Assembly: GCA_964623625.1 (NCBI GenBank)
Contig: CAZUUJ010000014.1
Location: forward strand, 1-64,000
Direction of reading: 5' to 3'
DNA length: 64,000 nucleotides
Source of the DNA: CAZLGM01 sp964623625
GTDB lineage: Bacteria > Desulfobacterota > Desulfobulbia > Desulfobulbales > Desulfocapsaceae
Numbering within the stretch: the stretch's first letter is position 1; every line of letters starts with the position of its first letter. Shown here one piece after another: positions 50,144 to 59,623 of the stretch. The notes below the pieces were generated by a model, which ran no database searches, was not told where the DNA came from, and worked only from the letters and a program-made list of their open reading frames with translations. The translations under genes were made by a program, and so were the position numbers.

Positions 50144-52072
50144 TTACCCCTTCTTTTCCCCTTGCTCTTTGTGAAAAACGATATCATTATCCGTTGGTTT
50201 CATGACCGGTTCGGGGATAATATCCACCTCGGTTTTGTACTTGTTCTCCAGTTCCAGCAGTTCCTGGCGCTTATTGTTGAGCAGGTATCTGGCAATATCG
50301 ACAGGTAAACGGGCCTCCACCCGGATAACAGGTTTACGGGTAGCACCGGTATGGATTCGTCTTAGATAGTAGAGAGCCTGGGTCTCGACGGAACGTACCA
50401 TCCCCCTGCCTTTACAGTGGTTGCACACTTGATAGCTGCCCGCTTCGATAGGCGCGCCCAGCTTCTGCCGTGAGATCTGCATCAGACCGAATTTTGAGAT
50501 ACGGCTGATAGCCACTTTAGCCTTATCCCTCTTCATGGCACCTTTTACCTGTTTCTCCACCTCGCGGATATTTTTCTTGTTCCGCATATCGATAAAATCA
50601 ACAACGATCAGACCACCGAGGTCCCGTAAACGCAACTGTCGGGCCAACTCGGTGGCCGCCTCTGTATTGGCCTGAAAGATTGTCTGTTCAAAATTTCTGC
50701 CCTTGGAGGTAGACCCCGAGTTGACATCAATGGATACCAGGGCTTCGGTGGGTTCAATGACGATTGAACCGCCGGAAGGCAGATTCACCCTGGGTTGATA
50801 GATCGATTCGATCTGATCTTCAACACTGTACTGGTTGAATATGGGCCGCGCTCCCCGGTGAAGTTTAACATTGACTGTTCTCTGCTTGGCCGGCAGCATG
50901 GCGATAAACTCTTTCACCTTGTCATAGGCCTCCTGATCATCCACCAGGATTTCCTTAATCGCCGGGTCAAACTGTTCTCTCAGAAAACGAAGGACACAAT
51001 CATGGTCCTGGTAGATCAGACCGACGCCATCGCGTTCGATACCCTTCTTTTTGATATCCTTCCATAATCTTTTCAGATAGTTGACATCCTTGGAAAGAGC
51101 GGTCTTGGTGATATCAAGGCTGGCGGTGCGTACAATCCAGCCAATTCCTTCAGGGATGGAAAGAGAGTTCATGATGTCCCGCAACTGATTTCTCCGTTCC
51201 TCACCGACTATCTTTCTTGAGATACCTGCGGAATCGGAGCCGGGCATCAGGACGACACAGCGACCGGGCAGAGACAGATAGGTCGTCAGGTTGGCTCCTT
51301 TGGTGCCCACCTCCTCTTTGACCACCTGGACCAGCAGTTCTCGACCCTTTTCCATAACATCGCCAATGGAGAGTTTTTTCCACTGATGATTGACAACCAG
51401 CTCCCTGATCTTGTCGGGAAGATCCTGTTTAAAATATTCGGGGTGGATTTCGGAAAAAGGCAGGAAACCGTTCTTGTTAGTCCCGTAGTCGATAAAGGCG
51501 GCCTGCAGATTATTCTCTATGGAAACGACTTTTGCCTTGTAGATATTGGTTTTAGTATGCTTGCGATTAACGGTTGTTACATGCAGAGATTCCAGACGAC
51601 CGTTTTCCAGCAGGACAAGGCGGCACTCTTCCGGTTCCTCGGTGTTGACCAGCAGCTTGATGACCGTGTCCTTCTGGCTGACAGTTTCATGCTGTCGACT
51701 ACCCTTTGCTTCCTCCTCTTTTCTGGCAGCTGGCTTCTGGTCGGACTTTTTTCCCTCTTTTTTCTTCTGGGGAACTTTTACTTTACTCTGACGGGTTGTT
51801 GTGTCTTCTCGGTTTTTTTCCGTGGCCTTTTTACCGCCCCTGGCACCAGCCGACTTGCTGGACCGTCTTCTGCCACCACTTCTCTTCCTGCCCGTAGTTT
51901 GATCGGTTTTGCCCTTACGTGTGGATTGTTTTCCAGTCTGCCTGTTTTGGGGTTGTTGCTGTTCTTTGTCATTTTCCGTAGAGTTATCCTGGATAACAGA
52001 TTTCCACCAGGCCCCTATGGATGCTTTTATCTTTGCAGATTTCTTTTGATTTTCCTCTTTCTTTTCTGTCAT
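50144..52072 (-). CDS. Ribonuclease E/G family endoribonuclease
   Basis: 642 residues. An N-terminal extension of ~140 residues is highly charged and low in complexity (Lys, Gln, Arg, Glu). Then come the S1 RNA-binding domain (NIYKAKVVSIENNLQAAFIDYGTNKNGFLPFSEI), the 5' sensor/RNase H-like region and the catalytic DNase-like domain with the two Asp in ALVSIDVNSGSTS and GLIVVDFIDM. The Zn-link cysteines are in VCNHCKGRGM. It processes rRNA and decays mRNA. No long C-terminal degradosome scaffold is present; the charged N-terminal extension may do some of that work (inference). Confidence 0.92.
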   Translation of the reverse strand: MTEKKEENQKKSAKIKASIGAWWKSVIQDNSTENDKEQQQPQNRQTGKQSTRKGKTDQTTGRKRSGGRRRSSKSAGARGGKKATEKNREDTTTRQSKVKVPQKKKEGKKSDQKPAARKEEEAKGSRQHETVSQKDTVIKLLVNTEEPEECRLVLLENGRLESLHVTTVNRKHTKTNIYKAKVVSIENNLQAAFIDYGTNKNGFLPFSEIHPEYFKQDLPDKIRELVVNHQWKKLSIGDVMEKGRELLVQVVKEEVGTKGANLTTYLSLPGRCVVLMPGSDSAGISRKIVGEERRNQLRDIMNSLSIPEGIGWIVRTASLDITKTALSKDVNYLKRLWKDIKKKGIERDGVGLIYQDHDCVLRFLREQFDPAIKEILVDDQEAYDKVKEFIAMLPAKQRTVNVKLHRGARPIFNQYSVEDQIESIYQPRVNLPSGGSIVIEPTEALVSIDVNSGSTSKGRNFEQTIFQANTEAATELARQLRLRDLGGLIVVDFIDMRNKKNIREVEKQVKGAMKRDKAKVAISRISKFGLMQISRQKLGAPIEAGSYQVCNHCKGRGMVRSVETQALYYLRRIHTGATRKPVIRVEARLPVDIARYLLNNKRQELLELENKYKTEVDIIPEPVMKPTDNDIVFHKEQGEKKG

Positions 52073-52941
52073 GAATTCCTCTTTCGCACCATGCCGGCTT
52101 AAATTGTATAACCGGTCACAGTGTCTTCGACTTCACGTCCATCACCATACATCCAATTGATGGTAACAGACGATCCAATTATTATTATACAGCAGTGTTA
52201 CAGCAAGCTGTAACTACCTCCGGCTTCACCAGCGGAAGAAGCTGTTTTAAATATAAATGCTTCGCATTTTGCTTCCCGACTTTGGCGGGGAAAAGCAACA
52301 CGTTTTCTGCGCATTTGTTTATCTATTCAATTCCATTTGAGAAAGTCCGATAACCGCCAAACAACCCACCTCCAAACAGACTTCTTGCCGATCATCATTC
52401 GCTTTCTTTTTTTGTGAATTGAAAGGAAATAGTAAAATCAACAAACATCCCCGATACGTTGTCAGGATACTTGACGGAAGGAAGGATTGATCCGTCCACT
52501 TAATCTGTCGGTCACACTGGTATATACCCGAATCCGCAAGGGTTCGATATAGAGATAAAAAAGTGGACTTTCTTCATTAGGAAAAGTAAACTGCCTGAAA
52601 ATATACTAATTTTCGTGCAGAATCAAGTTCTATTTCCCTTTCAGGGCCGGGGAGGACCGGGCTTTATCCATTCAGGACTCTTCACCAACCCATCAACAAA
52701 GCTCTTTTTTCATGGAACCGGTGATTTGACAGAAAAGCCCGAAAAATATCTGCAGCAAACCACTCTGTCCTTGTCGAAATAAGGTGAAATAATGTATGAT
52801 TCACCGCGAAACTGAAAAGAGAAGACGAGAGTGCGCTTTCCACACGCAGACACGGGGAGTCAAAAGAGGTCTGCACTCCGTCAGCCAAACAGAATACATA
52901 ACGATTCATCATCCAACAATCACCCTGAATAGGAGTTTGCT
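52073..52941. other. 869-base intergenic region before lptD
   Basis: Holds the family C repeat and the promoters of the divergent RNase E/G and lptD genes. TGTTACAGCAAGCTGTAACTAC near 52196-52217 is an inverted repeat (TTACAG/CTGTAA) that might be an operator. Open frames here look non-coding. Confidence 0.4.
52219..52312 (-). repeat. Dispersed hairpin repeat, family C copy 2
   Basis: Inverted relative to copy 1. Read on the minus strand: CCCGCCAAAGTCGGGAAGC, then AAAATGCGAAGCATTTAT, then AAAACAGCTTCTTCCGCTGG, matching the motif order of copy 1. Only moderately similar, so the family is old. Confidence 0.5.
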
Positions 52942-55305
52942 GTGACATTGTATTTGCCGCGCACAATTGGAGAGAAGAAAAGGTTCATCTGGATATTCTC
53001 ACTCATCCTGATCCTGTTGCCGTCCTTCGTTGTTGGAGCCGAGACCGTGGATACAGAGGAGTGGCAGATATCGGCAGATAAGATCACCCGCTACGAAAAT
53101 CCCGAATCCATAGTGGCCGAGGGAAGTATCGTGCTCAAAAAAATGAAAAAGCTGCCGCCCAAAAAAGCCGAAAAGAAATCGGATGAAACCGATTGGAGCG
53201 TCCTGCTCGAAGAAGAGGCAGTAAAAAAAGATGTCACTCCTGAAGAGCTTGCCGACACCGGTGAGGTTCGTTATGAGACCGATGTCGTCATTAAGGCCGA
53301 CTGGATGGCCTATGACGTAGCTCTCGAGTCTATCCGGGCCCGCGGAAACATCTCGATTAAAACCGATTCGGATGAGCTGTACGCGGAAAAGGGCACCGTC
53401 AACCTCAAACAGATGACCGGTAAATTCAACAACGCAACGGTTATCCGTGATGAAAAAGATTTTCATCTCCAAGGCGAGACCGTCGAGAAAACCGGGCTAA
53501 AAACCTACCATGTGGAAGACGGCTGGGTGATCACCTGTAAGATCGACAAGGATGAAACACCTCCATGGAGCTTTGCCGCCAGCGATACTCAGGTAACCAA
53601 GGGTGGTTACGCTCATCTGAAACATGTGCGTTTCAACATTCTCGATATACCGGTTTTCTATCTCCCCTACTTGATCCTGCCGGCTAAGGACACCAGGCAG
53701 ACCGGTGTACTGTTCCCCGAACTGTCCTATTCTACCAACAACGGATTCGGTATCAATCTGCCGATCTTTATCAATCTTTCCGATTCAGCCGATATAACTC
53801 TCTATCCTGAATTTTTATCAAACCGTGGTCTCATGGCCGGTCTAGAATTTCGGTATGTGTCAACCGAAAAGAACAAAGGGATGTTCATGGGCTCATATCT
53901 CTATGACAACTTAAGTGACCCTTCGGAGACAGCCTACTACAACGATACCGGTTATACCCATACCAACAAGGATCGCTACTGGCTGCGGGGAAAGATAGAC
54001 CACACCTTTGGGAATAACTGGATCACCCGCCTCGATATTGATATCGTGTCCGATCGTGACTACCTGGAGGAGTTCGACTTCAGCATGGCCGGTCATGAAG
54101 AATCCAATGCGAAATTCATCGATGCTTTCGGCCGTGGTTTTGAAAACAACAACGACTCACGCAGGGAAAACAGTCTGAAAGTCCTGAAAGACTGGGGCGA
54201 TATTTCCTTTGAGGCCACATTTCTTGCCATCAACGATGCCAGTGATGACCCGGCAACTACTACAACAGTGGCCGATGACGGCACTGTCACAACCGTCACC
54301 AACCCGACCCAGCTCTGGCAACTACCGGCTATCGATATCGGAGGTGTGCACACAATCGGGGAAACAACCGTCAGTTTCACCTGGGATGTCGATTACGTGA
54401 ACTACTGGCGTGAAGAGGGTGTCGGCGGTCAGCGTATCGATATACATCCCCGCTTGAGTATGCCCGTTCCTCTGGGTCAGTATCTGGAATCAAGGGCGGA
54501 AGCCGGAATCCGGGAAACCCTGTATCTGGTCAAAGCATACGGCGACTCCGAATGGACGGCAGACGATACCCCCAGCCGTTTCATGTACGATTTCAATATC
54601 GAAGTCGGTACCACCCTGCTGCGGGAGTTCATGCTGAACAACCCATCCTACGATGGCTGGAGTCATGAGGTCAGGCCGTTTATCAGGTACGCCTATGTGG
54701 CCGATGTGGATCAGGATGATCTGCCCAGCTACAACTCGGTCGATCGGATTGGTGCTCAAAACGGTATTACCTATGGTTTCAGTAACTTCTTCGATCTTTT
54801 CGGCACCAAAGACGGCGAAGAATTCTCCGACCGGATAGCCAAAGTGACCCTTCAGCAGAGTTACGACTTTCGCAGTGAAGCCTCCGATGAGCCGTTCGGT
54901 CCCATCGAGATGGAAGTTAAGCTGACACCCTGGGAGAAATTCAATCTCGATTACACAACTTGGTATGATGTGTATGACAACGACTTCACCTATCACCGGC
55001 TGTCCACCGACTACACTAACAGCCGGGGCGACAAATTCGACCTGGATTATCTCTATAACGACAGCGGCGCCACCGAACAGGTCAACGCCAAGATTAACGT
55101 TAAACTGCTTGCCGGTCTGACAGGCGCCTATGAGATCAAATACTCTATAGACCAGGAAGAAATCGATGAACAGAACATCGGATTGACCTATCAGGCAAAT
55201 TGCTGGTCGGTGACCTTTAAGTCCACCTATACTCCGGAAGACACCAGCGTCATCGTCATGTTCGAGCTGCTCAATATCGGTTCTCCACTGCAGGTCAGCA
55301 TGTAA
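52942..55305 (+). CDS. lptD: LPS-assembly outer membrane protein LptD
   Basis: 787 residues from a GTG with AGGAG upstream. LptD with LptE inserts lipopolysaccharide into the outer membrane. Signal peptide FIWIFSLILILLPSFVVGA; an LptA-like jellyroll (WQISADKITRYENPESIVAEGSIVL) with a charged, Lys/Glu-rich insert of about 45 residues within it (~70-115); then the barrel, starting near DIPVFYLPYLILPA, a typical LptD motif, and ending PLQVSM. Only two cysteines are visible (ITCKID and ANCWSV), fewer than the four of E. coli. No LptE in the window. Confidence 0.93.
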   Translation: MTLYLPRTIGEKKRFIWIFSLILILLPSFVVGAETVDTEEWQISADKITRYENPESIVAEGSIVLKKMKKLPPKKAEKKSDETDWSVLLEEEAVKKDVTPEELADTGEVRYETDVVIKADWMAYDVALESIRARGNISIKTDSDELYAEKGTVNLKQMTGKFNNATVIRDEKDFHLQGETVEKTGLKTYHVEDGWVITCKIDKDETPPWSFAASDTQVTKGGYAHLKHVRFNILDIPVFYLPYLILPAKDTRQTGVLFPELSYSTNNGFGINLPIFINLSDSADITLYPEFLSNRGLMAGLEFRYVSTEKNKGMFMGSYLYDNLSDPSETAYYNDTGYTHTNKDRYWLRGKIDHTFGNNWITRLDIDIVSDRDYLEEFDFSMAGHEESNAKFIDAFGRGFENNNDSRRENSLKVLKDWGDISFEATFLAINDASDDPATTTTVADDGTVTTVTNPTQLWQLPAIDIGGVHTIGETTVSFTWDVDYVNYWREEGVGGQRIDIHPRLSMPVPLGQYLESRAEAGIRETLYLVKAYGDSEWTADDTPSRFMYDFNIEVGTTLLREFMLNNPSYDGWSHEVRPFIRYAYVADVDQDDLPSYNSVDRIGAQNGITYGFSNFFDLFGTKDGEEFSDRIAKVTLQQSYDFRSEASDEPFGPIEMEVKLTPWEKFNLDYTTWYDVYDNDFTYHRLSTDYTNSRGDKFDLDYLYNDSGATEQVNAKINVKLLAGLTGAYEIKYSIDQEEIDEQNIGLTYQANCWSVTFKSTYTPEDTSVIVMFELLNIGSPLQVSM

Positions 55306-55388
55306 CCGAATATTGGAATATACAACTTCACAACGGGTTATGGGGATTTTCCTCATAGCCCGTTTCTTTTGTTTCCACCTTCCTCTCT

Positions 55389-56345
55389 ATGACACAATAC
55401 GATCTCTTTAACGGCGATGCTGACGGCATCTGCGCCCTGCACCAACTGCGGCTTGCCGATCCGAAGCCGGATGCCGTAATCATTACAGGTGTTAAGCGGG
55501 ATATCAATTTGCTCGCACGGCTGCAGGATGTGTCCGATGGATTGATTACCATATTGGACATATCCCTGGATAAGAACCGCGGCGATCTGGTGCGGCTGCT
55601 TGATCGGAACAATCACGTCACCTATATCGACCACCATTTTGGTGGCGACATCCCCGACAACCCCCTTCTAACGGCCCATATCAATCCGGCTGCCGACATC
55701 TGCACCTCCCTCATCGTCGATTCTCTGCTCGATGGCAGACACCGAAAATGGGCCGTTTGCGGAGCATTCGGCGACAACATGTTCCAATCAGCCTATAAAG
55801 CTGCCTCCACCCTTTTCTTAAACGAAAAGGAAGTTGACCGGCTGCGCGAACTGGGTGAGTTGCTCAACTACAACGGCTACGGACAGAGTGTTGATGATCT
55901 CCATTTTGCACCCGATGATCTGTACCGCTCTCTGCATGGTTACCAGGACCCTCTTGATTACTGTTCATCACCAACTTTGGTGAAATTACGAGACGGTTTC
56001 AACAAAGATCTTGGGCTGGCTAACGAACAGCAGGTAATCGACCCCAACCGGAAAAACAAGTTGTATCACTTTCCCGGTAAGCCCTGGTCGAATCGGATCG
56101 TCGGTATCTTCTCCAACATGAGGGCCAGGAAAAGTCCGGATAGAGCCCACGCTGTCCTGATCGACAACCCGGACGGGACACTGCGAATCAGTGTGCGCGC
56201 ACCGCTGAACAACCCCAAAGACGCTGACACCCTCTGCCGTCAGTTCCCCACCGGCGGCGGGCGGGCCGCAGCGGCAGGAATCAATAACCTGCCCTCCGAG
56301 AACAAGGATGATTTTGCCGCCGCTTTTTACTCGATTTTTAGTTAA
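55389..56345 (+). CDS. DHH-family phosphoesterase
   Basis: 318 residues. DHH enzymes cut phosphodiesters in small nucleic acids or nucleotides using two metals. Seen: the first acidic motif FNGDADGICAL, the second LDISLD, the DHH motif YIDHHFGG, and the C-terminal DHHA1 motif TGGGRAAAAGIN. The usual GGH of DHHA1 is GGR here. It starts 83 bases after lptD with no clear ribosome site and may be in the same transcript. Closest known role (NrnA/RecJ-like) is a family guess. Confidence 0.87.
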   Translation: MTQYDLFNGDADGICALHQLRLADPKPDAVIITGVKRDINLLARLQDVSDGLITILDISLDKNRGDLVRLLDRNNHVTYIDHHFGGDIPDNPLLTAHINPAADICTSLIVDSLLDGRHRKWAVCGAFGDNMFQSAYKAASTLFLNEKEVDRLRELGELLNYNGYGQSVDDLHFAPDDLYRSLHGYQDPLDYCSSPTLVKLRDGFNKDLGLANEQQVIDPNRKNKLYHFPGKPWSNRIVGIFSNMRARKSPDRAHAVLIDNPDGTLRISVRAPLNNPKDADTLCRQFPTGGGRAAAAGINNLPSENKDDFAAAFYSIFS

Positions 56346-56458
56346 CAATATCAATTAGTCGTGATATACTTTCAGCCCTGCACCGGTAAAGAAGCTGCCC
56401 ATCAGATCAGTTTTTTCCGATTCTCTTTGAACTTTCATACCTTATAAGAGGTGACGTT

Positions 56459-57514
56459 ATTAAACACCTGTTCCACTATCCTATTGTCAGTGTTCTGCTC
56501 CTCACCGCATTTCTATCGGTCATTCCTGATGTCAGTTTTGGTGGTAAAAAAAAGATCCTGGCAGCCGACCGGGTAAAAGACGGACAGCTCATTGACCTGA
56601 AACAGAAAAAGTACCAGCTGCTTTTCAGCGAGCTGCAAAACAAGCATAAGTTCACCTGGGCCGAGTTGGATAAATTGTTTGCAGGAGTCACCATCGACCG
56701 CAAGGTGCTGGTGCTGATGGACCATCAGTGGGAGGCAAGACCCTATTATAAATACTGGCCGCTCTTTATCACACCGCCTGTTATTGAAAAGGGAAAACAG
56801 AAGCTTGTTCAACATAAAACCATCCTCGACCGCATTGAAAAAGAACTGGGCGTTGACCGGGAGGTTGTCGTTGCCATCTGGGCAATCGAGTCGAAATTCG
56901 GACTCCATAAGGGAAAACACTCTGTCTTTCAGACCCTGAACACTCTTTTTAATAGTTATCCCCGGCGGTCCAAGTTCTTCCGTAAGCAACTTATCCATTT
57001 TATCGTTCTGTGCAAGGAAAACAGATTCGATCCGTTATCGATCAAGGGATCCTATGCCGGTGCCTTTGGCCAGACCCAGTTTATCCCCTCTTCTTACCGG
57101 GAATACGCTGTCAGCTTTGACGGGGACGATTATGCCGATGTGTTTCACTCAACTGACGATATCCTGGCCTCTATTGCCAATTATCTCCGGCGCTTTCACT
57201 ACAAGCTCGATAAGCCGATTTATGCCGATATCGGCAATGAGCTGAAATCTCCCAAACTGATTGCCGCCAATGTCAAGGGAAGAAAGGGACGGATAGGAAG
57301 AGAAGCTGTTACAAAAGCCCAAAAAGTGACACTGCCGCCTTCGCCGGGCAACAAGAAGCTTTCCATCGTCAGCCTTGAGCTTGACCCCAAAAAAGGAGGC
57401 GGCTACCGCTATGTTGCCGGCTATCCGAATTTCCATGCCATCACTCAATGGAACCATTCAAACAGGTACGCCATGGCGGTAACCGAATTAGCTGAGAAAT
57501 TAGCTGTTAAATGA
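56459..57514 (+). CDS. Lytic murein transglycosylase B (MltB-like)
   Basis: About 351 residues if the start is an ATT at 56459, preceded by AGAGGTGA at a good distance; no ATG/GTG/TTG gives the signal peptide (YPIVSVLLLTAFLSVIPDVSFG). If only normal starts are allowed the protein would lose its export signal (for instance TTG/ATG near 56650). The domain is complete: catalytic Glu in AIWAIESKFGLHKG, the GAFGQTQFIPSSY motif and the late HAITQWNHSNRYA. It cuts the glycan strand of peptidoglycan in the periplasm. The last bases overlap the mltA start (ATGA). Confidence 0.87.
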   Translation: MKHLFHYPIVSVLLLTAFLSVIPDVSFGGKKKILAADRVKDGQLIDLKQKKYQLLFSELQNKHKFTWAELDKLFAGVTIDRKVLVLMDHQWEARPYYKYWPLFITPPVIEKGKQKLVQHKTILDRIEKELGVDREVVVAIWAIESKFGLHKGKHSVFQTLNTLFNSYPRRSKFFRKQLIHFIVLCKENRFDPLSIKGSYAGAFGQTQFIPSSYREYAVSFDGDDYADVFHSTDDILASIANYLRRFHYKLDKPIYADIGNELKSPKLIAANVKGRKGRIGREAVTKAQKVTLPPSPGNKKLSIVSLELDPKKGGGYRYVAGYPNFHAITQWNHSNRYAMAVTELAEKLAVK

Positions 57515-58719
57515 GTTGGTCCGTGACCTGTACACAGAGCGATTCCCTTCAACCACCTTGTCGCTCGTTCGTTCTATATCTTATTATTTGCTTACTTATT
57601 GCAGGACTTACAGGCTGTCCTATAAAGGAAGAACCCTCTCTCATTTCACCGCAGACAAACCCCTATTTTCTTGACGACGGTGACAGAGCATCCCTGAACT
57701 CTGCCATCGGCCATCAAGTAGATTATCTTAAAACCAGAAAGGACAGCTACACCCAATTAATTGGGGGAAACCGTTATTCAAAAGAGGATCTGCTGGAATC
57801 ACTGGATTTGTTCCAACAACTTCTTGACGTTAGTCCCACAGCCTGGAAACTCAATGAAAAACTACGGGAACATTTTACTATTCTGCAGGCAGCCGGCCGC
57901 ACGAATAGACCATGGGGCGAAATGCTGATTACCGGGTACTTTGAGCCGGTGCTCGACGGCAGTCTGGTCAAAACGGACGAGTACCGCTATCCTATTTACC
58001 GGATTCCGGACAATCTGGTGATTCGACGCGGTCAAGGCACTAAAAAAGAGATCGGCAGGTTCAATTCGTCAGGTCGATTGGTGCCTTACTGGTCAAGAAA
58101 AGAGATCGAAGAACAAGGTAAAGCCAAAGGATTTGAGATGGTCTATCTCAAGGACCCGCTCGACGCTTTTATCCTGCACGTTCAAGGATCCGGCAAGATC
58201 AGGCTGACCAGCGGCGAAATACGAAAAATCCGGTTTGGCTCATCCAACGGACACCACTATAACAGTATCGGTAAATTACTGGCCGATGAGGGAAAGATAG
58301 AGCGCAACAAGGTCTCTATACCGACGATCCGAGCCTACCTGGACGCCCATCCCCAGGATCAGCAGCGTGTTTTTTTCCATAATCCCCGCTTTATTTTCTT
58401 TCAATGGAGCAAAAACGATCATGTCATCGGCAGTCTGGGAAGCCCTTTGACCGCAGGACGTTCCATTGCCATCGACCACTCTGTGCTGCCCACCGGAGCC
58501 ATCGGCTTTCTGGTTGGCCGCATGCCTCTTGTGGGCAGAGGCGGGCAAATGACCAGATGGATACAAATGAGCCGATTTGTACTGCCCCAGGACAGCGGCA
58601 GTGCTATCAAGGGGGCCGGCCGGGCCGATATATTTTGGGGCAGCGGAACCTATGCTGAAGCTGCAGCCGGCAGTATGAATGAAAAAGGAAGTCTCTATTT
58701 TTTGGTAAAGAAACGATAA
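57511..58719 (+). CDS. mltA: Membrane-bound lytic murein transglycosylase A (MltA)
   Basis: 402 residues. Hydrophobic start then lipobox LTGC, so an outer-membrane lipoprotein. MltA domain features are present: ITGYFEPVLDGS, DPLDAFILHVQGSGKIRL, and the 3D domain with AGRSIAIDHSVLPTGAIGFL and the catalytic Asp region GAGRADIFWGSG. It cleaves peptidoglycan to 1,6-anhydro products. Co-translated with the MltB-like enzyme, which is an unusual direct pairing of two classes of lytic transglycosylase. Confidence 0.92.
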   Translation: MSWSVTCTQSDSLQPPCRSFVLYLIICLLIAGLTGCPIKEEPSLISPQTNPYFLDDGDRASLNSAIGHQVDYLKTRKDSYTQLIGGNRYSKEDLLESLDLFQQLLDVSPTAWKLNEKLREHFTILQAAGRTNRPWGEMLITGYFEPVLDGSLVKTDEYRYPIYRIPDNLVIRRGQGTKKEIGRFNSSGRLVPYWSRKEIEEQGKAKGFEMVYLKDPLDAFILHVQGSGKIRLTSGEIRKIRFGSSNGHHYNSIGKLLADEGKIERNKVSIPTIRAYLDAHPQDQQRVFFHNPRFIFFQWSKNDHVIGSLGSPLTAGRSIAIDHSVLPTGAIGFLVGRMPLVGRGGQMTRWIQMSRFVLPQDSGSAIKGAGRADIFWGSGTYAEAAAGSMNEKGSLYFLVKKR

Positions 58720-58827
58720 CCATCCAAAATTCGACTATCGAAATTCGTACTTTAACACTTCTGCTGTTAAAATTCACAATTGACCTGATTGAAGCAGATA
58801 AAAAAACCAACAATACACGACAAACCT

Positions 58828-59613
58828 ATGTTTCCGATCATCACCCTGACCACCGACTTCGGCCTTGACGACTCCTATGTGGGCATCATGAAAGGGGTCA
58901 TCCTTTCCCGTGCTCCCGATGCCCGAATTATCGATCTGACCCACAAGATCAAACCACAGGACATCCAAACGGCGGCCCTGACTCTCCAACACGGGTATCC
59001 CTTTTTCCCAAAAGGTTGTGTTCACCTGATTGTGGTTGACCCGGGTGTGGGCAGTGATCGCCGGATTATCTGCCTTGAGAATGACGGCCATTTTTTTATC
59101 GGCCCCGACAACGGCGTGCTCAGTCCCTATTTTAAAAGCTGCACAACCCTGCATCAGGTGACAAACACTGATCTCTTCCTCAAAGAGATCAGTAACACCT
59201 TTCACGGTCGGGATATCATGGCCCCTGTCGCCGCCTCTCTGACGGCGGGACTTTCAATAAAAGAAGTCGGGCCGTCTATCAATCCGGACCAGTGTGTGTG
59301 GCTGGAGCTGCCGTCGGCCATCATTTCAGGTAGATCAATCAACGGCACGATCATTCACATCGATCATTTCGGCAATCTGCGGTCATCAATTACTAAAAAC
59401 GATCTGAAAAACTGTGAAGACTGGAAGAATCTAAGGGTGTCCGTCGGTTTTCACTCAATTGAGGGCCTGTCGGATTCCTATGCGGATGTTGGGAATCACA
59501 AGACTCTGGCTATTATCGACAGTCAGGGCTATCTTGAAGTTGCGGTAAAAAACGGTAGCGGTGCTGAAAAGCTCAATGCCAAGGTAGGAGACCGGGTTGT
59601 GGTCCGCTGGTAA
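58828..59613 (+). CDS. SAM hydroxide adenosyltransferase (DUF62)
   Basis: 261 residues from ATG 58828; a TTG at 58789 would add 13 residues without better ribosome binding. Family members split S-adenosylmethionine with water to adenosine and methionine. Motifs: ITLTTDFGLDDSYVG, VVDPGVGSDRR, FIGPDNGVLS, the active-site FHGRDIMAPVAASL and the C-terminal HIDHFGNLRSSI. The insertion that marks fluorinase/chlorinase is not seen. Faces aroA tail to tail. Confidence 0.9.
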   Translation: MFPIITLTTDFGLDDSYVGIMKGVILSRAPDARIIDLTHKIKPQDIQTAALTLQHGYPFFPKGCVHLIVVDPGVGSDRRIICLENDGHFFIGPDNGVLSPYFKSCTTLHQVTNTDLFLKEISNTFHGRDIMAPVAASLTAGLSIKEVGPSINPDQCVWLELPSAIISGRSINGTIIHIDHFGNLRSSITKNDLKNCEDWKNLRVSVGFHSIEGLSDSYADVGNHKTLAIIDSQGYLEVAVKNGSGAEKLNAKVGDRVVVRW

Positions 59614-59623
59614 GATTGGTGTG

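Noticed and set aside
51386..52102. 238-codon plus-strand open frame with hydrophobic product
   Set aside because: Lies fully antisense to the well-supported RNase E/G gene; the hydrophobicity is the reverse complement of its Lys/Glu-rich N-terminus.
54490..55356. 288-codon minus-strand open frame
   Set aside because: Antisense shadow of lptD, with no family pattern or ribosome site.
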